Assembly: GCF_000520955.1 (NCBI RefSeq)
Contig: NZ_JACC01000014.1
Location: forward strand, 62,001-126,000
Direction of reading: 5' to 3'
DNA from: Aquimarina pacifica
GTDB lineage: Bacteria > Bacteroidota > Bacteroidia > Flavobacteriales > Flavobacteriaceae
Length of the DNA stretch: 64,000 bases
The notes under the pieces were generated by a model. That model was not told where the DNA came from. It saw nothing but the letters and a program-made list of their open reading frames with translations, and ran no database searches. Positions 54,688-63,696 of the stretch are shown piece after piece; the stretch's first letter is position 1, and every line of letters starts with the position of its first letter. The position numbers and the translations under genes are program-made.

Positions 54688-55227
54688 TTATTCTTCTTCA
54701 GTTTCTAATTCTCGTAATAATTCTTTTTCTATACTCTCTGGGATTGCGAGTGACAGTTCGTTTAATTGAATGATTAAGCTATTATATGCTATTGCCAGTT
54801 TTGAGTTGGCTGCCATAATTTTTTTAGAATCAGGATGCTTCTTTTCAGCTAATAATTTTAATAAACCTGATTCTGTATGCAGTAGGTTAATTCGAGAGCT
54901 TATTGTGTTTTTCTTTAGATCTGTTGATAGATTTTCTTCAAAAGTCATGATTAGAAGATCAAGGCTATCCGTATGCTGATTAACGAAGAAAGGATTTGCA
55001 GTATTTAGAGATTTAATAAAGACTCTTAGGTTTTGAAAATCTTCAAAGTCTTCGAGACTTTTTTCTGCTTCTGGAGACAGCTCTAGGAGTTCAATTTTTA
55101 TTTTTTCTTTTGACAGACTATCTAATTTTGCAATAGGTTCTGTTTTCTGTTCTGTAGAAACAGTTTCATTATTACATCCAGTGCAAAGTAGTATAGTAAC
55201 AGTGATAAAAAAAACAAATATTCTCAT
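54688..55227 (-). CDS. Small helical lipoprotein, unknown function
   Basis: 179 residues with lipobox L-C-T-G-C (Cys18). The remainder is acidic and helical (E-A-E-K-S-L-E-D-F-E-D-F-Q, then L-L-A-E-K-K-H-P-D-S-K-K) and ends with a Glu-rich tail. I recognise no family. It sits 10 bases upstream of the SnoaL-like gene, so the two are probably co-expressed. Envelope location is predicted from the lipobox only. Confidence 0.65.
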   Translation of the reverse strand: MRIFVFFITVTILLCTGCNNETVSTEQKTEPIAKLDSLSKEKIKIELLELSPEAEKSLEDFEDFQNLRVFIKSLNTANPFFVNQHTDSLDLLIMTFEENLSTDLKKNTISSRINLLHTESGLLKLLAEKKHPDSKKIMAANSKLAIAYNSLIIQLNELSLAIPESIEKELLRELETEEE

Positions 55228-55363
55228 GATATAGTATACTGATTTTTAAAAAGACTCAAAAATAGCGTATTTATGGCAATTTTTATTTTTTATTTAATGA
55301 AGTGATTTATACTTTTTCAATCGCTATAAAATGTATTTTTTTACTCAATCCTCACTAGAATAT

Positions 55364-55405
55364 AAAAAGACCATCTCTTATCATAAGAAGGAGATGGTCT
55401 TTTTT
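55364..55405. terminator. Terminator between the M23 peptidase and the small lipoprotein gene
   Basis: AAAAGACCATCTC - 12-base loop - GAGATGGTCTTTT with flanking A and T runs. It follows the minus-strand M23 peptidase stop by ~90 bases and looks functional in both directions. Confidence 0.9.
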
Positions 55406-55492
55406 AAATATTAAATTACTCTTTATGTACTAACTAAATCCTTCGGTTTTGCTTCAGTGCATATCTTTGATTTAACATTACAGAGATTTGTG

Positions 55493-57808
55493 TTATTGTT
55501 TCACAAATGTTTTTTGATAGGTGATTTTTCCGTCTTGAACATGCAAGAAATATACTCCTTGAGCTAACTGACTTATATCTATAATCTCTTGGGTTTCTTT
55601 TATTGTATTACTTTTTACTATGTTACCTATGCTATTGTATATATAATACGTTGGGTTTGATGTAGAAGTTATTTTTGGGATTTGCAAGTAGATTCCTTTC
55701 TTGGATGGATTAGGATATAGGATCATGCTCTCTGATTCTTCTTTAATAGCACCGCCGCTGCCTGATCCTGAATTTTGAACAGTTTCTTCTTTCCAATAAA
55801 AGGTTTCCCAAGTAAGACTATTGTTACCACGGGCCCGAACAATACCTTCATTCTCGTTCCACGAAGCTTGCAACCATTTTCCTGAGTGAACGCTTTTGAG
55901 AGCCACCATACCATCTCCCATTGATAACCATTCAAATCTTTCCTGGCTTCCTTTACTTTCTCCTCTTGGCATTACAGCTGATTGTGCGTCTAGATCCGGA
56001 ACAGTTACATATAAACCGTTTGCAAAAGCCTTTAGAGCAATTCCCCCGTCGGGATGTTCTTCTACTAGAAATTTTTCCCAGGCACCTATTTGTGTTCGAT
56101 CTGCAATAAGCCTGTTATTAGCATCTTCTGCAGCAACATATAATTGATCTCCTCCACCTTTTTGCAATGAAATGTATTTTCCGATCGGAATGTCGCTGGT
56201 TATGTTTTCAGCTTTGAACTCTATATAATTTAAATTAAAAGATCCTCCATTAATTTTTAATCTAAGGATGTCATTAGTTCCACTTGTTAAATCGATGCCT
56301 GATAGCGTGACAGTATCCCAAATCTGCCAATCCCCCGTTTGAGGAATAGCTATTTCTCCTAAATACGCATTTCCTAATGTAACCTCAATTGATGAGGATA
56401 TATTATTTTTGGCTGCTATCCTAAAAGAGATTTCATAAGATCCAGATTGTACGTCACTGATTGTGTATTCTAGCCATTCATTGTCATTGATCCAACCTAC
56501 ATTATACTCACCATCTGTGTCTTCTGTTGTTTCTATGTCTACGCCTTCATTGGTTCGGTAGGCTTTCCCTTTATTATTAGTCTCTGTGTCTGTATAAGAA
56601 ATTCCTTCTCCTCCATTATCAAAATCTTCTGCTTCAATAATTCCGGGTATGGTATGAGTTGTATATGCAGTTTGATTAGGAATACTAACAGAACCCACAA
56701 TAAATGTTCTGGTTACTGTTTGTCCGTTATAGGACACTTCAAACGTCCATTGACCTTCTTCGTCATTAACTGAAATACTGCGATACCAGTAAGAAGAATA
56801 GTAATCGCTGGTAAAGTTTTGAGTCCAACTATAAAATACATCTCCTGATGGTGTATAAATAGAATACTCTGCGTTGGTACCTGTCTGCTGATCTGCAAAA
56901 TACCCTGCAAAGATGATAAGATCATCTGGGTCAAATTGATCTTCAATATTCAGATCCTGTATTCCCGGACAATTATAGAACTCTGGAGCGGCACTATGGG
57001 TAAGAATGGTATTGATTTTTGGATTTACATATTCTTTTTGGTCAACCCACCAGCTATCTTCGTTTAGGTCGTTACAGGGTCCTTCATAAGGATCAATAAG
57101 ATTGTTGTTAGCATCATAGGTTTCAAAATGTAAATGAGGACCTGTACTGTTACCAGAACTTCCTATAACCCCCAAGAATTCTCCTTGTGCCACCGTGTCT
57201 CCAACATTTTTTGAAGTAAGACTTCCACTTTTCATATGACCATACCAGCTCACCGAACCATCGGCGTGTTCGACATATACGGCGTTCCAGAAACTGCTGT
57301 TAAAAGAACAATTTTGATCATAACTACCATCATTTTTATAGATAATTTGACCAGTCGCTGCGGCAATAATATGGGTTTGATTATCTTCCATTTGCTGCCA
57401 GCTAAAAGGCCAGGTGTAGATGTCAATACCCTTATGATCATATCCACTAGTGGTATCATAGGTTCTCGATCCACAATTATAATCGCTTAAACTATTGGTT
57501 GCCGAATCATGATCTACATAATTAGAAATCGCCCAAGTACTATTATAATCAAACCCTGCTGCTTGTTCTACCGGCCATATAAATTGTACCGTTTGATTTG
57601 CCTTAATTGTATGGTATTTATTCGTTTTCTTAAGTGAAGCCCTGCTTTTTGAAAGAAGATCGAATATGCTTTTCCGTTGTTCTGAACTAAGACAAGCTGT
57701 TTCTTGTATATCTCTGGGGTTTTTCCCTCCATATGACTTTTGAGATATAATACGATCAGGGATGACTAGTATAATAATGGTGAATAGAAGCGGGAGTAAT
57801 TTTTTCAT
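55493..57808 (-). CDS. T9SS-secreted M23 peptidase with CBM6 and fascin-like domains
   Basis: 771 residues. Signal peptide ~1-23. The M23 (LytM-type) zinc endopeptidase spans ~75-240, with ligands His125 and Asp129 in H-K-G-I-D-I and the H-L-H-F-E motif near 225. An Ig-like segment lies at ~290-370. CBM6 follows (~388-535: P-G-I-I-E-A-E-D-F-D, then W-I-N-D-N-E-W-L-E-Y), then a fascin/actin-cross-linker-like beta-trefoil (~540-690: Y-I-S-L-Q-K-G-G-G, then V-A-L-K-S-V-H-S-G-K-W-L) and the T9SS sorting domain (~700-771). Likely a peptidoglycan- or protein-cleaving exoenzyme that binds glycans, perhaps bacteriolytic. Transcribed alone. Confidence 0.92.
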   Translation of the reverse strand: MKKLLPLLFTIIILVIPDRIISQKSYGGKNPRDIQETACLSSEQRKSIFDLLSKSRASLKKTNKYHTIKANQTVQFIWPVEQAAGFDYNSTWAISNYVDHDSATNSLSDYNCGSRTYDTTSGYDHKGIDIYTWPFSWQQMEDNQTHIIAAATGQIIYKNDGSYDQNCSFNSSFWNAVYVEHADGSVSWYGHMKSGSLTSKNVGDTVAQGEFLGVIGSSGNSTGPHLHFETYDANNNLIDPYEGPCNDLNEDSWWVDQKEYVNPKINTILTHSAAPEFYNCPGIQDLNIEDQFDPDDLIIFAGYFADQQTGTNAEYSIYTPSGDVFYSWTQNFTSDYYSSYWYRSISVNDEEGQWTFEVSYNGQTVTRTFIVGSVSIPNQTAYTTHTIPGIIEAEDFDNGGEGISYTDTETNNKGKAYRTNEGVDIETTEDTDGEYNVGWINDNEWLEYTISDVQSGSYEISFRIAAKNNISSSIEVTLGNAYLGEIAIPQTGDWQIWDTVTLSGIDLTSGTNDILRLKINGGSFNLNYIEFKAENITSDIPIGKYISLQKGGGDQLYVAAEDANNRLIADRTQIGAWEKFLVEEHPDGGIALKAFANGLYVTVPDLDAQSAVMPRGESKGSQERFEWLSMGDGMVALKSVHSGKWLQASWNENEGIVRARGNNSLTWETFYWKEETVQNSGSGSGGAIKEESESMILYPNPSKKGIYLQIPKITSTSNPTYYIYNSIGNIVKSNTIKETQEIIDISQLAQGVYFLHVQDGKITYQKTFVKQ

Positions 57809-58164
57809 GATGTAAGGTTTTTCGAACTACTTTTTTTGAACTGTGTTTTCAAATTATTTTACAAGTGAGGCTTAGTTGGCCTAGAAATGCTTCTGCCGGT
57901 AAACAAAATAAATACCCGCTCTATTTTAAGTAGATTTTTGTGTGTAGGTTTTAAATAAATTAATCACTGGAACCGCTTCAAAATTATTAAAACTATAGCT
58001 TACTTTTTTGACTTTTCGATGAAGTACCTGAAAAAGGATTGTAGTTGAATACGAAAACATTTGAGGAAGTGAAAAAGAGAACGGGAAGTAGGATAATCCT
58101 TATTATTTCATAGTATTCATTAGATATATTACGTCAATTTACTTGTTAAAATCGGCGCAAAAGA
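57809..58164. other. Intergenic region upstream of the M23 peptidase
   Basis: About 355 AT-rich bases. It should contain the minus-strand promoter of the M23 gene and the 3' end of the membrane-protein transcript. No hairpin, RNA or repeat recognised. Confidence 0.45.
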
Positions 58165-58575
58165 TCAATTTTTGCGAGATAGGTGATGCATAATCTTCAT
58201 TTCAACATAAACAAGAATGCTTATTATAACAATTTCCAGAAAAAAATAAGTCCATCCTAACGCTGTTATTTTTTTATAGTGATACATAAGTAAACCAATT
58301 GATACAAAACAGTAGGTTAGATTCGCCCAGATGATAATTTTTAAGAAAAACTGATGATTCTTTTTAATTTGGTTATAGCAATTGAAATCATATATGGCAA
58401 AGACACAGGGGATCACTGCTAAAATGTAGAGAGTCTCGGCGGGCATTCCGAAGAGCGACTCATATATTGCGATAGCGACTAATAAAAAAGCTGATAAAAT
58501 TGCTCCCAAACCATCTATAAGAAATATTTTTTTTGGATTGAGAGCAATTTTATATGTGATTTTGTTGAGGATCAA
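58165..58575 (-). CDS. Four-helix membrane protein, unknown function
   Basis: About 136 residues if started at the TTG at 58575; the open frame also extends to a GTG at 58629, inside the beta-glucosidase 3' end. Four membrane helices are clear, beginning K-I-F-L-I-D-G-L-G-A-I-L-S-A-F-L-L. This opening resembles a family of small Bacteroidota membrane proteins seen before without assigned function. No ATG exists near the N-terminus, so the start is uncertain. It directly follows the GH1 gene and may share its transcript. Confidence 0.6.
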   Translation of the reverse strand: MILNKITYKIALNPKKIFLIDGLGAILSAFLLVAIAIYESLFGMPAETLYILAVIPCVFAIYDFNCYNQIKKNHQFFLKIIIWANLTYCFVSIGLLMYHYKKITALGWTYFFLEIVIISILVYVEMKIMHHLSRKN

Positions 58576-58582
58576 TACTTGA

Positions 58583-59998
58583 TTAAATAGATTTAATTTT
58601 ATCTGATATCTCCAAAATAGTATCGGCACTGTTATTTTTTATGGCTTCTTTAAGCCAGAGTGCAGAGTTTTTTGGTGTTCGTACTAAAGTATCAAAATCT
58701 ACATAATGTAAGCCAAAACGCTTATCATATCCAGAAGCCCACTCAAAATTATCCATAAAAGACCATGCAAAATATCCTTTTAGCTTGACTCCTTCTTCTA
58801 TAGCTTGTTGGCAGGCTTGCAAATATCCTTTGTAAAAGTCTAAGCGCTCTTGGTCATCAACTTTTCCGTCCACAAGCTCATCAGGATATGCACATCCATT
58901 TTCGGTAATATAGATATCAGGATGATCATATCGTTGATCTATCCACTCAAGCATTTTTTTACAACCCCAAGGCACTACGGCCCAATTCATCAAGGTGAGT
59001 TTCCAGTTTTCGTCCAAAGATAAATCTACATCTTGATCTTCAGAAATACCGCCATTTCCATACACACTGCGTTCTTTTGCCGTTCCATCATCATGAGCAG
59101 CATACATGGTTGTATAATGATTCAGTCCAAAAAAATCAGAAGTTCCTTTGATCATTTTTTGTTCTTTGGCAGAAAAAGTAGGTAATCTATCTCCTAGTCT
59201 TTTTTTCATCACCTCAGGATAATCACCTTTGTAGATTGGATCTGCGAACCAAGCTAGAAAAAACTGAAGCGCTCTTTCTGCAGCTTCCTTATCTTGTTCG
59301 CTATTTGTTAGCGGTTCTCGCCAATCACAATTATTAGTAATTCCTATCTGTCCTTTTTGATGACTATATTTTTCTCTGTATACATGTACTGCTTTGGCAT
59401 GTGCTAAAATTAATTGATGTCCGGCCAAATATGGTTCGGATGTAGATACTCTACCCGGAGCAAAAACTCCTTGTCCGTATCCTAGAATAGCCACTACCCA
59501 AGGTTCATTTAAGGTAATCCAGTTTTTTACACGATCCCCAAAACGCTCAAAACATAGATCGGCATACGCTGCAAAATGGTCGGAGATAGTCTCCCCAAGC
59601 CAACCATCATCCTCTAACTGTAGCGCTAATGGTAAATCCCAATGATATAATGTTACCCACGGAACAATATCTACTTTTATTAGTTCATCAATAAGATCAG
59701 AATAAAACTGAATACCTTCTTCGTTAACAGTTCCTTTTCCTGTAGGAAATATTCTTGCCCAAGCAATTGAAAAACGATAGGCTTTTACTCCCATATTTTT
59801 CATTAACTGGATATCTTCTTTAAATTTATGGTAATGATCACAGGCAATTTCTCCTGTTTCTCCTCTGTGTGTTTTTCCGGGAATACCTGAAAAAGCATCC
59901 CAAATAGAAGGTCCTTTGCCATCTATTGCGGCTGCACCTTCAATTTGATATGATGAAGTGGCCGTGCCCCATATAAAGTCATCTGGAAATGTATTCAT
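58583..59998 (-). CDS. GH1 beta-glucosidase
   Basis: 471 residues, complete GH1 TIM barrel. The catalytic acid/base is Glu165 in T-L-N-E-P, and the nucleophile is Glu ~366 in Y-I-T-E-N-G. N-terminal F-I-W-G-T-A-T-S-S-Y-Q-I-E-G-A and G-K-G-P-S-I-W-D are classic. No signal peptide, so it acts in the cytoplasm on imported beta-glucosides or related disaccharides. It follows the GPH symporter gene by 43 bases on the same strand, a transporter-hydrolase operon. Confidence 0.96.
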   Translation of the reverse strand: MNTFPDDFIWGTATSSYQIEGAAAIDGKGPSIWDAFSGIPGKTHRGETGEIACDHYHKFKEDIQLMKNMGVKAYRFSIAWARIFPTGKGTVNEEGIQFYSDLIDELIKVDIVPWVTLYHWDLPLALQLEDDGWLGETISDHFAAYADLCFERFGDRVKNWITLNEPWVVAILGYGQGVFAPGRVSTSEPYLAGHQLILAHAKAVHVYREKYSHQKGQIGITNNCDWREPLTNSEQDKEAAERALQFFLAWFADPIYKGDYPEVMKKRLGDRLPTFSAKEQKMIKGTSDFFGLNHYTTMYAAHDDGTAKERSVYGNGGISEDQDVDLSLDENWKLTLMNWAVVPWGCKKMLEWIDQRYDHPDIYITENGCAYPDELVDGKVDDQERLDFYKGYLQACQQAIEEGVKLKGYFAWSFMDNFEWASGYDKRFGLHYVDFDTLVRTPKNSALWLKEAIKNNSADTILEISDKIKSI

Positions 59999-60041
59999 AC
60001 TAAAATTATATACTGTTTTTAATATGTAGCTTAATATTGCA

Positions 60042-61646
60042 CTACTCTGTAATTCTTCTTTTATTTAGGTCCGAGGTGATTTCTTCCATTTTTTCGGTTG
60101 TCAATGGGTAAAGTAACATAATTACTGCAGCAATAATAGTAACGATAGATGGAATCCAACTCATAAGCATTTTCATCCCAGGAATTGCCCCTTGAATGGC
60201 AGATGTATCTTGTCCATTATAATGAAATGCCCCTAGAACTAATCCAATAATGGCTCCAGCGATACCACCACCAAATTTTGTTGCAAAAGAACCTGCTGAA
60301 TATATTAGTCCTGTAGCTCTACGCCCATTTTTCCATTCTGAGTAATCCGCGGCGTCTCCCAACATTACAAAAAATAGCGTAGGGAATATGGCTGAAGCAA
60401 ATTCTGAGATAATACCAATTGTAAAAATAGCTCCAATATCGTCTTGATTGCAAAAAATCAGTAGTGCGTTTACGGCTCCAGAAAAAACTAATGCGTAAAT
60501 AAATAAATTACGTTTTCCGAATTTTTTACTCAAAGGAGCGGTAATAAATGCACCAGCAATAGAGGCAAGCATTAAACCAACCAGATAAGAAGCTGATAAT
60601 AATTGATCATTGAGATAATGAGTGAAATATATGATTACAATTCCTTGCTTGATAGAATTATAAATATTAAATAAAAGACCAATAATTAACAAAATAACCC
60701 AAGGAGTATTTTTTATTAAATCTTTGAAGTCTCGACCTAAATTACTTTTTTGATCTTTAGGAGGTTTAACTCTTTCTTTAGTAAAATAAAAGGTCAGTAA
60801 CATTAATAAAGCCAGTAATGCAGACATTACGTACATAGATTTACTATATCCCTGTTTTTGATCAATAATGGATATATTATCACTAGAAATATCTTTCTCT
60901 CCTGTTACTATAAATGCATAAGTCTCTCCTTTTTGCATGGTAAAACTTTTACCATTAGTCGGTTCGTTTTCATCATTACTTTTATCAATATCGTCCCATA
61001 CAAAGGTGGCGATACCATCTTCGGTTTTTATATTTACATGTTCTACATCTTTAGATGCAGTAACTGTTACGTTAAATGTATCTTCTTTTAGCTGAGATAC
61101 TTTAATAGTTGGTTCAACATTTCCGAAATAAGCGACTAGAAACAACAATGCTCCTTGTACCAGCATTCCTCCTGCAAATGCACCAGCCATCCTAAAAGAT
61201 CCAATGCTTGTTCGTTCTTTATCGTTACCGGTCATAACAGCCATAAGAGCACCATACGGGATATTATTAGCTGTATATAATAAGGTGAAAAATATATAGG
61301 TAATATAGGCGTATACTATTTTACCATTGTCTCCTAATTCTGGGCTTGTGAATAATAAGGAAAGAATGACTCCTAACGGAATTGCAGTCCATAAAATCCA
61401 GGGGCGAAATTTTCCGTATTTAGAGTTAGTGCGATCACCGATAACCCCCATTAATACATCACTAATACCATCACTAAACCTAGCTACCAAAAACAAAACG
61501 CCGACGGTAACTGGACTCAGACCAAAAACATCGGTGTAAAAAATAAACAAAAAGGTAGCGACACCTCTCCAGGCAATATTTGCTGCACCATCTCCCAATG
61601 CATAACCAATTTTTTCTTTTAAAGGGACTTTATTGTTTATTTCCAT
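60042..61646 (-). CDS. GPH-family sugar:cation symporter with a periplasmic insert
   Basis: 534 residues. About 12 membrane helices with the GPH motif in S-D-G-I-S-D-V-L-M-G-V-I-G-D-R-T and G-K-F-R-P-W-I-L-W near the N-terminus (MelB-like). Between helices 5 and 6 there is an extra ~85-residue hydrophilic segment (~176-262) rich in beta-prone and acidic residues (N-V-T-V-T-A-S-K-D-V-E-H-V-N-I-K, then G-K-S-F-T-M-Q-K-G-E-T-Y-A-F). Typical GPH proteins of ~450 residues lack this. It should import glycosides with Na+ or H+ for the downstream beta-glucosidase. Confidence 0.9.
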   Translation of the reverse strand: MEINNKVPLKEKIGYALGDGAANIAWRGVATFLFIFYTDVFGLSPVTVGVLFLVARFSDGISDVLMGVIGDRTNSKYGKFRPWILWTAIPLGVILSLLFTSPELGDNGKIVYAYITYIFFTLLYTANNIPYGALMAVMTGNDKERTSIGSFRMAGAFAGGMLVQGALLFLVAYFGNVEPTIKVSQLKEDTFNVTVTASKDVEHVNIKTEDGIATFVWDDIDKSNDENEPTNGKSFTMQKGETYAFIVTGEKDISSDNISIIDQKQGYSKSMYVMSALLALLMLLTFYFTKERVKPPKDQKSNLGRDFKDLIKNTPWVILLIIGLLFNIYNSIKQGIVIIYFTHYLNDQLLSASYLVGLMLASIAGAFITAPLSKKFGKRNLFIYALVFSGAVNALLIFCNQDDIGAIFTIGIISEFASAIFPTLFFVMLGDAADYSEWKNGRRATGLIYSAGSFATKFGGGIAGAIIGLVLGAFHYNGQDTSAIQGAIPGMKMLMSWIPSIVTIIAAVIMLLYPLTTEKMEEITSDLNKRRITE

Positions 61647-61708
61647 CTATGGGTGTGGTGTTTTATGTTTATCTGTATTCGTACAAATTCAACTTTTATT
61701 GATAAATA

Positions 61709-61793
61709 ATGAGTTTACTGTAAAAGAATACTTTTTATTCTGTTTCTACATTCAGGATAAATAGCAGTTGGTAATCTTATACAGTAAACTCAT
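61709..61793. repeat. 14-base perfect inverted repeat upstream of the symporter operon
   Basis: ATGAGTTTACTGTA at 61709-61722 and TACAGTAAACTCAT at 61780-61793, separated by 57 bases. It lies between the minus-strand DUF6688-like stop and the symporter start. It could be paired operator half-sites for the GH1 operon, or the stem of a long-loop terminator. The remainder of 61647-61912 is AT-rich and unremarkable. Confidence 0.6.
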
Positions 61794-61912
61794 ATAATCA
61801 ATTGGTACAATATTACTCGTATGTGTAGAAGAAGAGTAAATAAAAGCAGATGTATAGACAAAATGAATCGGTACTTTTTTGTTTCTTAAAAAAAATGGTT
61901 GAAAAGGATTTT

Positions 61913-62998
61913 TTATTTTTCTTGATTCTTAATTGCTCTTCTGTGAGTTTGGTTAAGATATTGTTGTGCAATTCTATTCTCAGGATTTTGGTCAAAAGTG
62001 TAGAGCACAATAAGAAATATCCATTCTAGAGGTTTCATTAAAACATATACGATGTCGGCGATGATCTTCGAATTAAATATGCCATAATACCGATGTATAA
62101 AATCCCCGACTTTATTGTAGTTTTGTCTTATAAAACGATGTGTTTTAGGTGTTTTTTGCTCAATTAGTTCTTCGAAGGCATTTGCAATCAAAAGTTGTCT
62201 GTTACAAATTATTGGGTTACCTTTTCTTTCTCCTGCACGTTGTGGCTTTACGATAGCACGATGTCCATTTGCAGCCACAGAGCATAAGAAGTGCCCTCCA
62301 CATTGTACATTGTCGCACAGATAATCAAGTTGCGAAAACCCATGCTTATAGGTGTCCGTAAAAACGCGAATTACTGAGTCAGGTTTTTGACCAAAAATTA
62401 AAAGAAAACCAGAAACTAGAACCAATATGGGTAAGCATAAAATAAGTAATATTGGGATTTTAAAAATAAGCTTCGAATGTAATATTCGCCATGCAATCTT
62501 TTCTATCTTATTAAGCGTTTCTGGATCAAAAGAAGTGCTGTAGTCAGCTAGTTTTTGCTGGTTTTTGATAAGTTCAAAAATAAAAAATAGGACGACAGGT
62601 AGATTGCCAAATAACCAAAATGGTGACTTAACCTGGATAGAGATCATGATGTTGAGAATAATTCCGCCTAGCAAAATAGTATTAATCAAGGTTTCTATTA
62701 CGGGACTACTAATATGTTTTTTTAGTGTGGATAAAAAATAGGCGAGAATACAAATGATAATGATAGTATATATGGTTATTTTATGCTCAGGTGCGAAGGT
62801 GGCGCTATCTGAACAGCAATCATTTGCGGACTCATCAATAACAATTAAGTAAAAAAGTGGCAATCCTATTAGGACAAGTATTTCTAAGATTCTATTAAAA
62901 ATGCGATGATATATTCTTTTTCCTGTAATCAGAAACCTTATAAAATCAATTGAGACCAGAAATGAAGGTAGTCCAAAAACCAGTGTTATTAGCGCCAT
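61913..62998 (-). CDS. DUF6688-like membrane protein
   Basis: 361 residues. Several N-terminal membrane helices (~5-25, 40-60, 75-90, 105-150) and one or two near 185-210. A cytoplasmic-looking block follows (~230-300): D-N-V-Q-C-G-G-H-F-L-C-S-V-A-A-N-G-H, R-A-G-E-R-K-G-N-P-I-I-C-N-R-Q-L-L, then H-R-F-I-R-Q-N-Y-N. This conserved Cys/His-containing block is what I associate with DUF6688, a family of unknown function. The last residues are basic. It lies between two other minus-strand units. Confidence 0.75.
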   Translation of the reverse strand: MALITLVFGLPSFLVSIDFIRFLITGKRIYHRIFNRILEILVLIGLPLFYLIVIDESANDCCSDSATFAPEHKITIYTIIIICILAYFLSTLKKHISSPVIETLINTILLGGIILNIMISIQVKSPFWLFGNLPVVLFFIFELIKNQQKLADYSTSFDPETLNKIEKIAWRILHSKLIFKIPILLILCLPILVLVSGFLLIFGQKPDSVIRVFTDTYKHGFSQLDYLCDNVQCGGHFLCSVAANGHRAIVKPQRAGERKGNPIICNRQLLIANAFEELIEQKTPKTHRFIRQNYNKVGDFIHRYYGIFNSKIIADIVYVLMKPLEWIFLIVLYTFDQNPENRIAQQYLNQTHRRAIKNQEK

Positions 62999-63098
62999 TA
63001 ATTAATTATTTTTATCATCAATACTATTGTTCAAGAAATATATAGATTTACTTTATGAATGATGTATATACTTACAGAGATTTTGTTTTCTTCTACAT

Positions 63099-63692
63099 TT
63101 ATTTTATCTCTATATCATATTCCATTTTTTTTGCTGTAGATTTTGCAATCTCTACGCCATATAGGTTTTTTATAATATAAAAAGACATGTTAATTCCTGC
63201 AGAAATCCCTCCCGAGGTTATAATCTCTTGTTCATCTACATATTTTACATTTCTAATAACATGAACCAATGGATATTCTGTTTCTAATCTATCCAAATCC
63301 ATCCAATGCGTAGTAGCTTTTTTGTGATTTAATAATCCACATTCTGCCAATAGTAATGCTCCGGTACAGACAGATGTTGTTAATTGCGTTTTCTGATGTT
63401 GGTTCTTTATCCAGTCGAGCAGTAGAGAATTCTTGATTTCAATTTCTTCTGCACCATATCCCCCAGGAACGATTAAGATATCAATATCTGGATTATCGGC
63501 AAACGATGAATTAGGGGAGATTTTTAGTCCATTTCTTGCTGAAATGATTTCGGGGAATTGACCAATAGTAATTACTTCAAATAGTTTTTTATTGTCTTTT
63601 TCGGCTAATGAAAAAACTTCAAATGGTCCTGCAAAATCCAGAACCTCTACTTCGTTAAAGACTAGAATACCAACCCGCAATTTCTTGTGCAT
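63099..63692 (-). CDS. DJ-1/PfpI-family protein (GATase1-like)
   Basis: 197 residues. N-terminal G-I-L-V-F-N-E-V-E-V-L-D-F-A-G-P-F-E-V-F and the nucleophile elbow S-V-C-T-G-A-L-L-L-A (Cys109), with K-A-T-T-H-W close by. This is the isonitrile hydratase / AraC-N-type GATase1 subgroup. There is no C-terminal AraC domain, so it is a stand-alone enzyme, possibly an isonitrile hydratase-like or glyoxalase-type protein. Starts 4 bases after the stop of the partial gene to its right (same strand). Confidence 0.88.
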   Translation of the reverse strand: MHKKLRVGILVFNEVEVLDFAGPFEVFSLAEKDNKKLFEVITIGQFPEIISARNGLKISPNSSFADNPDIDILIVPGGYGAEEIEIKNSLLLDWIKNQHQKTQLTTSVCTGALLLAECGLLNHKKATTHWMDLDRLETEYPLVHVIRNVKYVDEQEIITSGGISAGINMSFYIIKNLYGVEIAKSTAKKMEYDIEIK

Positions 63693-63696
63693 ATTA

